A stretch of 64,000 bases of DNA from Actinomycetospora sp. NBRC 106378 (GTDB taxonomy: Bacteria; Actinomycetota; Actinomycetes; Mycobacteriales; Pseudonocardiaceae): NCBI RefSeq assembly GCF_030269685.1, contig NZ_BSTT01000015.1, positions 62,001 to 126,000 of the forward strand, in the 5' to 3' direction. Position numbers and translations under genes: made by a program. The notes under the pieces are model-generated. The model saw only the letters and a list, made by a program, of their open reading frames with translations. It was not told the origin of the DNA and did not search any database. This document shows, piece by piece, positions 24,768 to 32,987 of this stretch. Each line of letters begins with the position of its first letter. The stretch's first letter is position 1.

Positions 24768-24798
24768 GATTCTCGCAGAATCACGACAGCACCTGTCG
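24768..24798. promoter_or_regulatory. Two adjacent palindromes in the WYL/glycosylase divergent promoter
   Basis: GATTCT-CGC-AGAATC (24768-24782) and CGACAG-CAC-CTGTCG (24784-24798), each perfect with a 3-bp centre and lying side by side. Good candidates for regulator operators. Confidence 0.55.
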
Positions 24799-24810
24799 AG
24801 TATGGCGGCG

Positions 24811-24823
24811 CATCGTCGGGACC
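24811..24823 (+). promoter_or_regulatory. Leaderless promoter of glycosylase gene
   Basis: CATCGT, seven bases, ATG at 24824; the hexamer deviates from TAnnnT at one base. Confidence 0.4.
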
Positions 24824-25741
24824 ATGAGCCTCACCTCCTGTGGCAGCAAAGCGTCGTTGCTGTCATCCAGCGGCAGGAACGCCACCTTCTCGATCGACCC
24901 CGACGGTCCGTTCTCGCTCACGGCGGCGCGCTCCTCGGTGATGCGCTGGGCGCCGGTCGCGCGGTACGGGCACGACGACGGGCCGCTCGTCATCGGCGCG
25001 ATCGCCGACGACGACCTCGCGCCGCTCGCGATCACCGCGACCCAGGAGCGCCCGGACGGTCCGGTCGACATCACGACGACGGGGACCGGCTCCCCCGAGC
25101 GCGCCCGCGCCCAGGCGGCACGGATCCTCTCGCTCGACCACTCCGGGGCCGGGCTCGCCGCCGTGGCCGGGCACGACCCGGCCGTCGGGGCGGTCCTCGC
25201 CGCCCACCCCGGGCGGCGGCCGATCCTCTTCCCCTCGGTCTACGAGGCCGCCGCCTGGGCGGTGATCTCGCCGCGGATCGGCAAGGCACGCGCGGCCACG
25301 CTGACCCGGCGGATCGCCGCCGAGCACGGCACGCGGACGGCCGGGGTCGACTGCTTCCCGACGCCGGCCGCCCTGCTCGGGATCGAGGCGATCCCCGGGC
25401 TGCCCGCGGAGAAGGTGCGCCGACTGCACGGTGTCGCGCGGGCCGCGCTCGACGGCGAGCTCGACGCCGACCGGCTGCGCGCCCTCGGCCCGGACGGCGC
25501 CCGCGCGGCGCTGCGCCGGGTCCGCGGCATCGGCGAGTTCTGGGCCTCCGGCATCTGGCTGCGGGCCTGCGGCGTGGTCGACGAGTGGCCCGAAGAACCG
25601 CTCGCGACCGCCGCCCTCGCCCGCCTCCACGGCCGCGACCCGGCCGACTACGACGACCCGGCCGTCCTCGGGGCCGCGACCGCCCCGCTCGCCCCGTACC
25701 GGACGTGGATCGCGTTCCTGCTCCGCATCACCCAGGCCTGA
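24824..25741 (+). CDS. HhH-GPD DNA glycosylase (AlkA / 3-methyladenine type)
   Basis: 305 aa. N-terminal domain FSIDPDGPFSLTAA, then a helix-hairpin-helix GPD core: SVYEAAAWAVISPRIG near residue 130, LPAEKVRRLHGVARAALDGEL, and the HhH with RRVRGIGEFWASGIWLRACGVVDEW, where the final Asp is the catalytic acid. It removes alkylated bases in base-excision repair. Start ATG 24824 is supported by a 7-nt leaderless spacing, though the first ~20 residues have low coding bias. A metal-binding DinB-like gene follows 11 bp later. Confidence 0.75.
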   Translation: MSLTSCGSKASLLSSSGRNATFSIDPDGPFSLTAARSSVMRWAPVARYGHDDGPLVIGAIADDDLAPLAITATQERPDGPVDITTTGTGSPERARAQAARILSLDHSGAGLAAVAGHDPAVGAVLAAHPGRRPILFPSVYEAAAWAVISPRIGKARAATLTRRIAAEHGTRTAGVDCFPTPAALLGIEAIPGLPAEKVRRLHGVARAALDGELDADRLRALGPDGARAALRRVRGIGEFWASGIWLRACGVVDEWPEEPLATAALARLHGRDPADYDDPAVLGAATAPLAPYRTWIAFLLRITQA

Positions 25742-25752
25742 GGGAGAGTCCG

Positions 25753-26322
25753 ATGACCGACCCCCGCCCGCTCCTGTACCGCGCCGCCGAGCAGGTCGGC
25801 GCCCTCACCACCCCCGGCCTTCCGCTCGACGCCCCGACCCCGTGCGCGGGCTGGACCGTCGACGACCTGCTCGCCCACCTCGTCACCGTGCACCGACGGG
25901 TCGCGCACGTCGGCCGGGGCGGGCACCCGTTCGACCTGCCGCACCGCAGCCCCGTGACCGACCACGCCGTGGCGTTCGCCGAGGGCCGGCGCGAGATCGC
26001 GGAGGTCTGGCACGACGACGCCGTCCTCGACCGGGAGCTCACGGTGCCGTGGGGCACCGTGCCCGGCCGGGTCGCGGCGTGGGGGTACCTCCGCGAGTTC
26101 GCGACCCACGGGTGGGACCTCGCCGTCGCCCTCGGCCGCGTCGACGCGCTGGACCCGAAGCCGGCCGCCGCCGTGCTCGACTCCGTCCGGCACGCGCTGC
26201 CGGCCGAGCCGCGCGGCGGGGACATCCCGTTCGGCCCCGTCGTCGAGGTCCCCGACGACGCCGGGCCCTACGAGCGGCTGGTCGCCTGGCTCGGCCGCGA
26301 TCCCGCGGCCGTGCGCGTCTGA
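25753..26322 (+). CDS. TIGR03086/DinB-fold metal-binding protein
   Basis: 189 aa, maleylpyruvate-isomerase N-terminal (MDMPI/DinB) four-helix fold. Features: PTPCAGWTVDDLLAHLVTVHRR with the first His, and REFATHGWDLAVALG with the second. Such proteins bind zinc and in actinobacteria may act with mycothiol. RBS AGGGAG precedes ATG 25753. Probably the second gene of the glycosylase operon; a strong hairpin follows. Confidence 0.75.
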   Translation: MTDPRPLLYRAAEQVGALTTPGLPLDAPTPCAGWTVDDLLAHLVTVHRRVAHVGRGGHPFDLPHRSPVTDHAVAFAEGRREIAEVWHDDAVLDRELTVPWGTVPGRVAAWGYLREFATHGWDLAVALGRVDALDPKPAAAVLDSVRHALPAEPRGGDIPFGPVVEVPDDAGPYERLVAWLGRDPAAVRV

Positions 26323-26327
26323 GCCGT

Positions 26328-26359
26328 CCCGACGGCGGGTGCGCGCACCCGCCGTCGGG
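26328..26359. terminator. Bidirectional 15-bp perfect hairpin
   Basis: CCCGACGGCGGGTGC and its exact complement around a 2-nt centre, between convergent genes ending at 26322 and 26368. Confidence 0.8.
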
Positions 26360-26367
26360 AACCCGCC

Positions 26368-27249
26368 TCAGAGTCGGACGGCCTCGAGCAGCTCGACCGT
26401 GCCCATGATCTCGAGAGTGTCCTCGTCGAGCGGGCGGCCGTAGGCGACCGCGAGGTCCTTGGCGCTGGTGGCGAGGGCCTTCCACCGCAGTTCGGAGAGG
26501 TGGACCTCCGGGGTGCGGCCACGCTGCTCGGGGTAGAACAGCTCGCCGATGTCGAGCCCGAGCGCCTGCTGCATGCCCCGGAACCGCGGGTGGCCGGAGA
26601 CGAGGGTCGAGGCACTCGCGAAGTGCTCGACGGCGATGCGACTGCCGGGCGCCGAGAGCTGCTGGACCCGCTCGAAGAGCAGTTCCTCGGCCTCGGCGGG
26701 CAGGTAGGGCAGGAGGCCCTCGGCGAGCCACGCCGTGGGCACCGACGGGTCGAAGCCGGCGGCGGTGAGGGCGGCCGGCCAGTCGTCACGCAGGTCGGCG
26801 GTGACCGGGACGCGCCGCACCGTCGCGCGGGCCGACTCCTCGTCGAGCACGCGGTCCTTGAACTCGAGCACCGCGTCCCGGTCGACCTCGAACACGGTGA
26901 CGGCGTCCGGCCACGGGAGGCGGAACGCCCGCGCGTCGAGCCCGGCGGCGAGGATCACCACCTGCCGGACGCCGCTCTGCGTCGCGTCGAGGAAGAACTC
27001 GTCGAAGAAGCGGGAGCGCACACCCATGTAGGTCGACATGGCGCTCCAGGTCTCCGCGGAGTCCGCGTCGGCGGTCGGGGTGCCGGGCAGCTTCACGTCG
27101 AGTCCGGCGCGGTCGACGAAGACCTGGGCGAACGGGTCCTCGACGAGCGGGTCCGCGTGCCGGCTCTCCACCGCTCGCGCCGCGGCGACCCCCAGGGCCG
27201 TGGCCCCGACGCTGGTCGTGATGTCCCACCGGTCCCCGTTGCTTCGCAT
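26368..27249 (-). CDS. SAM-dependent methyltransferase, TIGR00027/PPM1-like
   Basis: 293 aa, the leucine-carboxyl-methyltransferase-like family abundant in mycobacteria and related genera. Seen: GDRWDITTSVGATALGVAAARA at the N-terminus, RSRFFDEFF, and QVVILAAGLDARAFRLPWP as the SAM loop with Asp. WLAEGLLPYLP near residue 170 is the family marker. Substrate unknown; polyketide or lipid O-methylation has been proposed for relatives. Single gene. Confidence 0.8.
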   Translation of the reverse strand: MRSNGDRWDITTSVGATALGVAAARAVESRHADPLVEDPFAQVFVDRAGLDVKLPGTPTADADSAETWSAMSTYMGVRSRFFDEFFLDATQSGVRQVVILAAGLDARAFRLPWPDAVTVFEVDRDAVLEFKDRVLDEESARATVRRVPVTADLRDDWPAALTAAGFDPSVPTAWLAEGLLPYLPAEAEELLFERVQQLSAPGSRIAVEHFASASTLVSGHPRFRGMQQALGLDIGELFYPEQRGRTPEVHLSELRWKALATSAKDLAVAYGRPLDEDTLEIMGTVELLEAVRL

Positions 27250-27295
27250 GCCTAACGACTACCCGGTGCTCACAGCCGGAAGCGGACAGTGCGTA

Positions 27296-28336
27296 TCAGC
27301 TCACAGTGAGTGCCTGGACGCCGAGGCTGCTCGCGGCCACCAGCCCCCAGAGGCATGCGCCCAGGAGCAGCGGGCGGACCCCGGCGCGGCGCAGGTCCGC
27401 GACGCGCATCGAGAGACCGATGCCGGCGAGGGCCGTCGTGATGAGGAAGGTGCCGACCGCGGTGAGCGCCGGGTGCCACGACGCCGGCACCACGCCGACC
27501 GTGGTCAGCGCCGAGGCCACGACGAATCCGACGAGGAACAGCGGGACGAGGCGCGTCCAGGGCAGGCGCTGCCGCGTCGTGGCGGCACCGCCGCCGCGCC
27601 GGGCCACCAGGAACGCGACCCCCATGACGACGGGGATGATCATGAGGCTGCGCGTGAGCTTCACGACGACCGCGTAGGTCCCGGCGTCGCCGCCGTAGGC
27701 GTAGCCGGCCGCCACCACCGACGAGGTGTCGTTGATGGCGGTCCCCGCCCAGAGGCCGAAGGCGTGCGGGTCGAGCCCGAGCAGGTGCCCGAGCGGCGGG
27801 AACGCCAGCACGGCGGCGATGTTGAAGACGAAGATCGTGCCCACGGCGTAGGCGACGGTCGACTCCCGGGCCTTCAGCACCGACTGCGTGGCGGCGATCG
27901 CCGACGCCCCGCAGATGGCGGTGCCGACGCCGACCAGCAGCGTCGTGTCCCGCTCGACCCCGAGCAGCCGGCCGAGGAGCCAGGCCCCGCCGAGGGCGAC
28001 CGCCAGCGTGCCGAGCATGACCGGCAGCGACGACGCCCCCACCGAGGCGACCTGCGCCAGCGACAGCGTGGCGCCCAGCACCACGATCGAGGCCTGCAGC
28101 ACCGGCTTCGACGCGACGGCGAAGCCGGGGCGCCACCGCGGGCCGGGCGTCAGGACGGTGGCCAGCAGCAGGCCGAGGACGATGCCGAAGACGGGTCCAC
28201 CGACGACCGGGACCTCGGCTCCGGCGGCCGTCGCGACGGCCGCGACGCCCACCGCGGCGGCCAACCCCGGCCCGACGTCGCGCACTCCGGTCGCGGTCCG
28301 CTCGACGAGGGTCGGTCCCGTCCGGTCCGTGAGCAT
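27296..28336 (-). CDS. Putative sulfate exporter family transporter (YeiH/PF03601)
   Basis: 346 aa, about ten to eleven membrane helices. The family stretch VGVGTAICGASAIAATQSVLKA near residue 135 and WAGTAINDTSSVVAAG near 190 are clear. Members are thought to move sulfate, sulfite or sulfonates out of the cell. ATG 28336 is chosen for the GGGGAGG at -9; an ATG six codons earlier has no such site. It is divergent from a GntR regulator with a rhodanese gene behind it, which supports a sulfur role. Confidence 0.8.
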   Translation of the reverse strand: MLTDRTGPTLVERTATGVRDVGPGLAAAVGVAAVATAAGAEVPVVGGPVFGIVLGLLLATVLTPGPRWRPGFAVASKPVLQASIVVLGATLSLAQVASVGASSLPVMLGTLAVALGGAWLLGRLLGVERDTTLLVGVGTAICGASAIAATQSVLKARESTVAYAVGTIFVFNIAAVLAFPPLGHLLGLDPHAFGLWAGTAINDTSSVVAAGYAYGGDAGTYAVVVKLTRSLMIIPVVMGVAFLVARRGGGAATTRQRLPWTRLVPLFLVGFVVASALTTVGVVPASWHPALTAVGTFLITTALAGIGLSMRVADLRRAGVRPLLLGACLWGLVAASSLGVQALTVS

Positions 28337-28356
28337 CACGTCGTGCCTCCCCATCA

Positions 28357-28384
28357 AATGTCCGTACCTTTGTGTCCGGACATT
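28357..28384. promoter_or_regulatory. Inverted repeat operator in YeiH/GntR divergent promoter
   Basis: AATGTCCG (28357-28364) and CGGACATT (28377-28384), 12-bp spacer; an exact 8-bp inverted repeat, AT-richer than its surroundings. Probable GntR binding site. Confidence 0.65.
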
Positions 28385-28426
28385 AGACCGGGCAGGATGG
28401 GCGGTCAAGCGAGGGAGGTGGACGAC

Positions 28427-29218
28427 ATGGGCCCACGGGCACTGCAGCGGGCAGCCGGCACGCCGCTCTGGAGCCAGCTCCAGGACGACCTCCTGCGCCG
28501 CATCCACGCGCACGAGTTCGACGCGGCGTTCCCCGGCGAGCTCGCCCTCGTCGAGGAGTACGCGGTCAGCCGGCACACCGTGCGGCAGGCGCTCTCCCAG
28601 CTCCGCGCGGACGGCGTGGTCATCGCCGAGCGTGGGCGGGCGCCCCGGGTCGCGCGGACCGGGCCACCACCCGCGATCGACCAGCCCGTCGGGGAGGCCT
28701 ACAGCCTGTTCGCCGCCGTCGAGGAGGCCGGGCGGCGGCAGACCAGCGAGGTGCGGCGGCTCGAGCGGGTCGCCGACGGCGTCGTCGCGCGGCGGCTCGG
28801 CCTGGAGGAGTCCACCCCGCTGCTGACCGTCGAACGGCTCCGACTCTCCGACGGCGAGCCGCTGGCCTGGGACCGGGCGTGGTTGCCGTTCGCCGACGCC
28901 GCGTCGCTCGTCGGGACCGACCTCACCCGCACCGCGCTCTACGCCGAGCTCGCCGCGCGTGCCGGACTGCACGTCGACGGCGGGCGCGAGCGCATCCACG
29001 CCGAGGTGGCCGCACCCGCCGTCGGGAAGCTGCTCGACATCGCGCCGGGCGCGCCCGTCTTCCGGATCGAACGGCTGGGCACGGCGGGCGACCGGCCGGT
29101 GGAGTGGCGGCACACCGTCATCCGCGCGGACCGCTTCCACCTGACGGCGAGCTTCGGCGCCCGGCCGGCGCCGTGGTCCATCCAACGCGACGACGCCCAC
29201 GCCGGAGGAGCCCGATGA
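28427..29218 (+). CDS. GntR-family regulator with UTRA domain
   Basis: 263 aa. Winged helix at the N-terminus (PLWSQLQDDLLRRIHAHEFDAAFPGELALVEEYAVSRHTVRQAL) and UTRA ligand domain from about residue 80 (LLTVERLRLSDGEPLAWDRAWLP, and ERIHAEVAAP). ATG 28427 has GGGAGG nine bases upstream. Controls probably the divergent exporter and its own operon through the inverted repeat. Overlaps the rhodanese start by 4 bp. Confidence 0.85.
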   Translation: MGPRALQRAAGTPLWSQLQDDLLRRIHAHEFDAAFPGELALVEEYAVSRHTVRQALSQLRADGVVIAERGRAPRVARTGPPPAIDQPVGEAYSLFAAVEEAGRRQTSEVRRLERVADGVVARRLGLEESTPLLTVERLRLSDGEPLAWDRAWLPFADAASLVGTDLTRTALYAELAARAGLHVDGGRERIHAEVAAPAVGKLLDIAPGAPVFRIERLGTAGDRPVEWRHTVIRADRFHLTASFGARPAPWSIQRDDAHAGGAR

Positions 29219-29541
29219 CCGAGATCGATCCCGACGAGGCCCGACGCCGCCTGGCGGCCGGCGAGGCCGTGCTCGTCGACGTCCGCGAGCCCGCCGAGTG
29301 GGCCGCCGGGCACGCCCCGGACTCGCTGCACCGGCCGCTCGCCCAGCTCGACCCCGGGGAGTTCGCGGGGCGGACGGTCGTCACCACCTGCCGCGGCGGG
29401 GGTCGCGGCGGGCGGGCCGCCGACCAGCTCGCCGCGGCCGGGGTCGACGCGGCCAACCTGACGGGAGGCCTGCGGGCGTACACCGAGCACGGCGGGTCGC
29501 TCGTGCGCGACGACGGCTCCCCCGGCACGCTCGATGGATGA
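29215..29541 (+). CDS. Rhodanese-like domain protein
   Basis: 108 aa, single rhodanese domain. VLVDVREPAEWAAGHAPDSLHRPL is the CH2A-like start, and the active cysteine lies in TTCRGGGRGGRAA, matching CRxGxR. It transfers sulfane sulfur to cyanide or a protein thiol. Start by ATGA overlap with the GntR gene, so it belongs to the same transcript. Together with the YeiH exporter this suggests handling of sulfite or thiosulfate. Confidence 0.8.
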   Translation: MTEIDPDEARRRLAAGEAVLVDVREPAEWAAGHAPDSLHRPLAQLDPGEFAGRTVVTTCRGGGRGGRAADQLAAAGVDAANLTGGLRAYTEHGGSLVRDDGSPGTLDG

Positions 29542-29942
29542 GCCTCGACGACACGCTCGCCCGCTGGCACACCATGGTGGAGCAACGGGACATGAGCGAC
29601 CTGCCCGGGATCGTCCACCCCGACGCGGTCTTCCGGTCACCGGTGGCGCACACGCCCTACCCCTCGCGGGACGCGGTGGTCCTGGCGCTCTCGACCGTGC
29701 TCACGGTGTTCGAGGACTTCCGCTACCACCGCACGTTCCGCGAGGGGCACGACGCGGTGCTGGAGTTCTCCGCCACCGTCGACGGGAAGGCGCTGCGCGG
29801 GGTCGACCTCATCCACGTCGACGACGACGGGCTGATCACCGAGTTCGAGGTGATGGTGCGCCCGCTGTCCGGGCTGCAGGCCCTCGGCGCGGCGATGGGA
29901 CAGCGGGTCGGCGCGCAGCTGACCACGTTCAAGGACGCCTGA
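29538..29942 (+). CDS. NTF2/SnoaL-like protein
   Basis: 134 aa, cone-shaped alpha+beta fold of the SnoaL-like group. It opens with an alpha-helical segment (DDTLARWHTMVEQRDMSDLPGIVHPDAVFRSP) and then the strand run VLEFSATVDGKALRGVDLIHVDDDGLITEFEVMVRP. ATG 29538 overlaps the rhodanese stop. Could be an isomerase, dehydratase or binding protein; no catalytic residue is diagnostic. Confidence 0.7.
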   Translation: MSLDDTLARWHTMVEQRDMSDLPGIVHPDAVFRSPVAHTPYPSRDAVVLALSTVLTVFEDFRYHRTFREGHDAVLEFSATVDGKALRGVDLIHVDDDGLITEFEVMVRPLSGLQALGAAMGQRVGAQLTTFKDA

Positions 29943-29962
29943 GCGCGGGCAGCCAGGGCCCC

Positions 29963-30628
29963 GTGACGACGATCGCGATCATCGGGGCCGGACGGGGACT
30001 GGGCGCGTCGACGGCGCGCCGCTTCGGGGCCGAGGGCTTCGACGTCGCGCTGGTCTCCCGCAACCTCGACCGCGCCCGTGGCCTCGCCGCCGATCTCACG
30101 GCCGAGGGTGTCGCGGCGCACGGGTTCGCGACCGACGCGCGCGACCCGGCGGCCCTGGCGGGCACGCTGGAGCGGATCACCGAGACCGTCGGGCCGATCG
30201 AGGTGCTGCAGTACAGCCCGCTGCCGCAGAAGGACTTCCTGCGCCCGGTCCTGGAGACCACGGCCGCGGATCTGGTCGGACCGGTGGAGACGTCGATCTA
30301 CGGACCGGTCGCGGCGGTGCACCAGGTGCTGCCGGGGATGCGCCACCTCGGCCGCGGCACGGTGCTGTTCGTGAACGGCGGGTCGGGGGCGCGGCCGTCG
30401 TCCCGCGTCGCCGGGACGTCGATCGCCTTCGCCGGGCTCGGCGCGTTCGCCACGATGCTGCACGACGAGGTGGCCGCCGACGGCGTGCACGTCGCGCAGC
30501 TGATCATCCCGGGCGCGATCGAACCCGGGCACCCGCGCAAGGACCCGGCCGTCCTGGCGGAGACGCTCTGGTCGATGCACACCGGCCGCTCCGAGTTCCG
30601 GGTGTTCGCCGAGTCCTTGGACGCGTGA
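29963..30628 (+). CDS. SDR-family oxidoreductase
   Basis: 221 aa. Nucleotide-binding motif IIGAGRGLGAS near residues 5-14. The catalytic tetrad is atypical: the usual NNAG is replaced by QYSPLPQ, and no YxxxK is seen (SSRVAGTSIAFAGLGAF occupies that place). So it may be a non-catalytic or divergent SDR. Last gene of the GntR-rhodanese-SnoaL set, 20 bp after its neighbour, with a weak CAGGG site. Confidence 0.7.
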   Translation: MTTIAIIGAGRGLGASTARRFGAEGFDVALVSRNLDRARGLAADLTAEGVAAHGFATDARDPAALAGTLERITETVGPIEVLQYSPLPQKDFLRPVLETTAADLVGPVETSIYGPVAAVHQVLPGMRHLGRGTVLFVNGGSGARPSSRVAGTSIAFAGLGAFATMLHDEVAADGVHVAQLIIPGAIEPGHPRKDPAVLAETLWSMHTGRSEFRVFAESLDA

Positions 30629-30637
30629 CGAGCTCGC

Positions 30638-30693
30638 CGAGAGGCACGCCAGGCAGGTCTCCGGACCCGGTTTCCTGCCTGGCGTACGTCTCG
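30638..30693 (+). terminator. Long imperfect hairpin after SDR gene
   Basis: Inner 12-bp perfect stem ACGCCAGGCAGG/CCTGCCTGGCGT, a 3x3 mismatch, and an outer CGAGA/TCTCG stem; 16-nt loop. Confidence 0.6.
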
Positions 30694-30814
30694 CGATCAC
30701 CGCGCCCGCTCGCCCGTTCGCGAGGGTCACGTGAGGCGCGTCGTCGGGCTCCGACCCCTGCCCGGCGTACCACTCGCGCGGCCGAGCGGCCGGGAGCGGT
30801 TACGCTCACCCCGG

Positions 30815-30887
30815 GCCCCCGTAGCTCAGGGGATAGAGCACCGCTCTCCTAAAGCGGGTGTCGCAGGTTCGAATCCTGCCGGGGGCG
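30815..30887 (+). tRNA. tRNA-Arg (anticodon CCT)
   Basis: Cloverleaf with acceptor GCCCCCG/CGGGGGC, D arm GCTC/GAGC, anticodon stem CCGCT/AGCGG with loop CTCCTAA, T arm GCAGG/CCTGC with TTCGAAT. CCA is not encoded. The anticodon CCT reads AGG. Confidence 0.95.
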
Positions 30888-31034
30888 CCCTGTGAGCCGC
30901 TCGCGCGCCGCGAGCCGCCTTGCGCAGCGGTGCCGGTATCGTCCGGATCCGCCGTCGCCCCGCGTCGGCCGATCCGGTCCTCGCGCAGGGCCGGGGCTGT
31001 CCCCGACCCCGTCCAGCCTCCCGAGGGGCCTGCC

Positions 31035-32297
31035 GTGACCGGCGAGCGATTCATCCCGTTCCGCAAGGCGACCGTCGTCGAGATGTGTGTGGACCGCGAG
31101 CCGGAGGCCGAACGGGAGTCCTTCCGCGCGTTCGCCGATCTCCTGTCCAGCCTGCTCCACCACGAGTTCCGAGGACGACTCGAAGCTCTCAAGGACGCCT
31201 ACTACCCGTTCAATCCGGACACGGACACGCACACGGTCGTCGAGCCCGGCGAGGCCGAACGCGCCGAGGCGCAGGAGCTCGTGGCGCGCGAGCTCACCGA
31301 CCTGGCCGAGGACGCGAACTTCGAGCGCATCTCCGCCGAGGACCTCGGCCGGGCGTTCGAGCAGGAGTCCCTGATGAAGGTCCGGCTGGACGTCGACTTC
31401 GACGACTTCGAGCAGGTCGTCTTCTACCGGCGCGGCGAGACCGTCCGGACGGAGGAGGTCAGGCAGTTCTTCGGCCTCCGTCGCCGGACCATGACCTTCA
31501 CCAACTACGGGAAGGTCCTCGTCCACGTCCGGTTCAAGGACGCGTCCTACTTCGAGGAGAAGGGGCGGGACGTCGCGAAGCTGCCGTTCACCCCCGGCTC
31601 GACGATCATCAAGCTGTTCCAGGACGTGCCCCGCGCCGACCTCGAGATGCTGTTCCCCAACGCGCAGGTGCGGATGCGGCGCATCGACAAGCTCCTGATC
31701 GGCGTCCCCGCCGTCGTCTCGGGTGTCATCGTCGTCGCCACCAAGCTCATCGCGGCCCTGCTGCCGCTGTTCCTGCTGCTCGCCTTCTGGATCGGGGTCC
31801 GCCGCCAGCCCGTGGAACTCCAGAGCGGGCAGCTCCTCGCGCTCGGGGCCGGCCTCGTGGCGTTCGGCGGCTACGTGGTCCGGCAGATCAGTGCGTTCAA
31901 GAACCGGCGCATCCAGTTCATGAAGACGCTGTCCGAGAGCCTGTACTTCCGCAACCTCGACAACGACGCCGGCGTCTTCCACCACCTGCTCGACGCGGCG
32001 GAGGACGAGGAGGTCAAGGAGGCGGTGCTCGCCTACCACTTCCTGCGCGCGGCGGGCGAGCCGCTGACCGCCCGGGAGCTGGACGAGCGCATCGAGGACT
32101 GGTTCGCCCGCACCTGGGACGCGGAGTTCGACTTCGAGGTCGACGACGGCGTGGCGAAGCTGCGTCGGCTGCGCCTGCTCGACGAGGACGCCGACGGCCG
32201 CCTGGGCGCGGTCCCGCTCGACGAGGGCAAGCGCCGTCTCGACGAGACCTGGGACGACCTCTTCGACTACAACACCGTGGGCGCCCCGTCCCGCTGA
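31035..32297 (+). CDS. DUF3754 (TMEM143-like) family membrane protein
   Basis: 420 aa. A long soluble N-terminal region (1-210) with FIPFRKATVVEMC near the start and FTNYGKVLVHVRF, two membrane helices (~222-255 and ~262-285), then an acidic C-terminal domain including SLYFRNLDNDAGVFHHLLDAAEDEEVKEAVLAY. This matches the DUF3754 family, whose function is unknown. GTG 31035 follows GAGGGG. Stands alone after the tRNA; its stop is 4 bp from a convergent gene. Confidence 0.75.
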   Translation: MTGERFIPFRKATVVEMCVDREPEAERESFRAFADLLSSLLHHEFRGRLEALKDAYYPFNPDTDTHTVVEPGEAERAEAQELVARELTDLAEDANFERISAEDLGRAFEQESLMKVRLDVDFDDFEQVVFYRRGETVRTEEVRQFFGLRRRTMTFTNYGKVLVHVRFKDASYFEEKGRDVAKLPFTPGSTIIKLFQDVPRADLEMLFPNAQVRMRRIDKLLIGVPAVVSGVIVVATKLIAALLPLFLLLAFWIGVRRQPVELQSGQLLALGAGLVAFGGYVVRQISAFKNRRIQFMKTLSESLYFRNLDNDAGVFHHLLDAAEDEEVKEAVLAYHFLRAAGEPLTARELDERIEDWFARTWDAEFDFEVDDGVAKLRRLRLLDEDADGRLGAVPLDEGKRRLDETWDDLFDYNTVGAPSR

Positions 32298-32301
32298 GCC
32301 C

Positions 32302-32928
32302 TCAGGCCAGGGCGGAGAGCGTCACCGCCGACAGGCCGCGCCGGGCGGTGCGCTCCAGCAACCCGTCCACGGTCCCGGCAACACCGGCTCGCTGCGGGCC
32401 CTCGTGCAGGACGACCACCGCGCCTCGGCGCACGACCGGGGCGAGCCACGCGGCGGTCGTCGCCGTTCCGGCGCCGGAACCCGCGACCGCGACGGCCGTG
32501 CCCAGCACGCAGCGCAGCCCCTCCTCCTCGGCGACGGCGAGATGACGCGGGGTCGGCCAGCCGGAGCCGGGCCGGAACCAGCGCACCGCGCCGTGGGTCT
32601 CGAGCAGCGACTGCGTCGCCCGCAGGTCCGCGCGGAACTCCGCGAGCGGCAGCCGCCACGTCGGCCGGTCACGCCACGTGTGGTTGCCGATCTCGTGCCC
32701 CTCGGCCGCGATCCGCGCCACGAGGTCCGGATGCGCGGACGCCCGCTCGCCGATCAGGAAGAACGTCGCCCGCGCCCGGTGCCGCGCGAGGACGTCGAGC
32801 AGCGCCGGCGTCGTCGCCGGGTCGGGACCGTCGTCGAACGTCAGGACGAACCGCGGTGACCGGGTCGGGACGGAGAAGAGCACCCGACCCTGCAGGATCG
32901 GGCCGAGGGCGGTGAGCGGGGTCGACAT
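32302..32928 (-). CDS. NodB-type polysaccharide deacetylase
   Basis: 208 aa. Metal motif TFDDGPD near residue 31, HEIGNHT near 79 for the two metal histidines, and RFRPGSGWPTP for the RxPxG loop, then VVVLHEG. It would remove acetyl groups from peptidoglycan or chitin-like sugars. No signal peptide is seen (starts STPLTALGPILQGRV), which is unusual, although a weak hydrophobic run exists. Short for the family but the core is complete. Confidence 0.8.
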   Translation of the reverse strand: MSTPLTALGPILQGRVLFSVPTRSPRFVLTFDDGPDPATTPALLDVLARHRARATFFLIGERASAHPDLVARIAAEGHEIGNHTWRDRPTWRLPLAEFRADLRATQSLLETHGAVRWFRPGSGWPTPRHLAVAEEEGLRCVLGTAVAVAGSGAGTATTAAWLAPVVRRGAVVVLHEGPQRAGVAGTVDGLLERTARRGLSAVTLSALA

Positions 32929-32987
32929 CGACGTCCATGATGTCCGCTCGTCGGGGGGGCTCCCCGCCGTGGAACGACCGCGGACGC

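Noticed and set aside
23096-24784. 562-aa minus ORF spanning the hypothetical and WYL genes
   Set aside because: It is the third-frame shadow of two real genes; the sequence is Arg/Ala-rich without domains.
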